Positions 4,956 to 5,289 of a DNA stretch of 5,289 nucleotides are shown piece by piece; the first letter of the stretch is position 1, and each line of letters opens with the position of its first letter. The stretch lies in assembly GCA_009776595.1 (NCBI GenBank), contig WRNN01000007.1, positions 3,158 to 8,446 on the forward strand. Reading direction: 5' to 3'. The position numbers and the translations under genes were made by a program. This DNA is from Clostridiales bacterium (GTDB taxonomy: Bacteria; Bacillota; Peptococcia; DRI-13; UBA5745). Below the pieces are notes generated by a model that did no database searches, was not told the DNA's origin, and saw nothing but the letters and a program-made list of their open reading frames with translations.

Positions 4956-5289
4956 AAGTATGTTTGTTCTCTATTGCATCACGTTCCTTTCGTTTCATCT
5001 GACTACTCAGATTATGATTTGTGCATATTGAAGACGTATTTACTCAGGAACCCGGATATTGTTAAGAAGGTATTTGGGCTTGTGCTCGTGATTTGTGGGT
5101 TCCTGTACGTTAAAAAGAAGGGGGGAATATTGATTTCTGGTTTGCTCGATTTGTTGAATGGAGTGCAGATGCAATAATGATTTACTGTCATCATCATAAT
5201 TTCAAACGAGGATTAACATAATACCTTAAAATCCAAAAAATAAATCGCAAAATACGCCCTGACATGTATGGCGTTTGAAGAATTCCCCG
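4956..5289. other. Gene-poor, AT-richer stretch with nested inverted repeats
   Basis: No convincing gene is seen in these 334 bases. A plus-strand frame ending at 5177 would have to start at 4899, inside the 3' UTR hairpin, and read through the terminator. A shorter version from TTG 5028 has no ribosome binding site; its residues include PDIVKKVFGLVLVICGFLYV, a hydrophobic stretch that may be a remnant of a membrane protein. Inverted repeats are TATTGCATC (4972-4980) with GATGCAATA (5168-5176), and inside them CAGGAACCC (5045-5053) with GGGTTCCTG (5097-5105), extended by ACGTA (5034-5038) with TACGT (5106-5110). Near the end, ACGCC (5254-5258) and GGCGT (5270-5274) flank a loop containing ACATGT. 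Composition differs from the gene-dense part. Confidence 0.5.

Noticed and set aside
4899..5177. 92-codon plus-strand frame after rpsR
   Set aside because: Its start is inside a hairpin, it reads through a strong terminator and has no ribosome binding site.
5181..5222. AT-rich stretch that might be a promoter for a gene beyond the window
   Set aside because: No -35 and -10 pair with acceptable spacing could be found.
1..5289. Mobile elements, CRISPR arrays, tRNA or rRNA genes, or a novel defence system
   Set aside because: No transposase motifs, spaced direct repeats or tRNA/rRNA-like sequences were seen; the gene content is housekeeping.

Overview
The window looks like a chromosomal housekeeping segment of a Gram-positive (Bacillota) bacterium of roughly even base composition, most likely a clostridial/Peptococcaceae-type organism. 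This rests on the gene order MscS channel, DUF951, then rpsF-ssb-rpsR, which recalls the origin-proximal neighbourhood of many Bacillota (from memory, not searched). Strong AGGAGG-type ribosome binding sites, GTG starts and the zinc-binding form of S18 agree. The exact lineage is inference.

Layout: (1) 1-2902, plus strand, a tight run of five genes: the 3' part of a family 4 uracil-DNA glycosylase, a CvpA-like membrane protein, a HEAT-repeat-like protein, an MscS-family mechanosensitive channel and a small DUF951 protein. Several of these overlap or nearly touch, so they are probably one transcript. (2) 2913-3584, minus strand, a YczE-like membrane protein converging on the first block with only 10 bases between stop codons; competing hairpins cover the junction. 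(3) 3585-3860, a divergent control region with a good sigma-A-type promoter for the YczE-like gene, an extended -10 promoter for rpsF, and an RNA leader that matches the S6:S18 autoregulatory motif. (4) 3861-4859, plus strand, rpsF-ssb-rpsR, followed by a strong intrinsic terminator at 4923-4955. (5) 4956-5289, an AT-richer stretch without a convincing gene but with nested inverted repeats.

The genes combine DNA repair and replication (uracil removal, single-strand binding), envelope functions (CvpA-like protein, MscS channel, YczE-like protein) and small-subunit ribosome assembly (S6 and S18, which bind as a pair). The leader ahead of rpsF would let surplus S6:S18 shut down its own operon, and the predicted pseudoknot covers the rpsF Shine-Dalgarno sequence.

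The most notable anomaly is in ssb. The reading frame that carries the OB fold stops at 4592 with an aberrant end, while the universal acidic tip (EDDIPF) lies one base over and ends at 4605. This is a +1 frame disruption, perhaps at the T5 run at 4559-4563. I saw no mobile element, CRISPR array or clearly novel multi-gene system.
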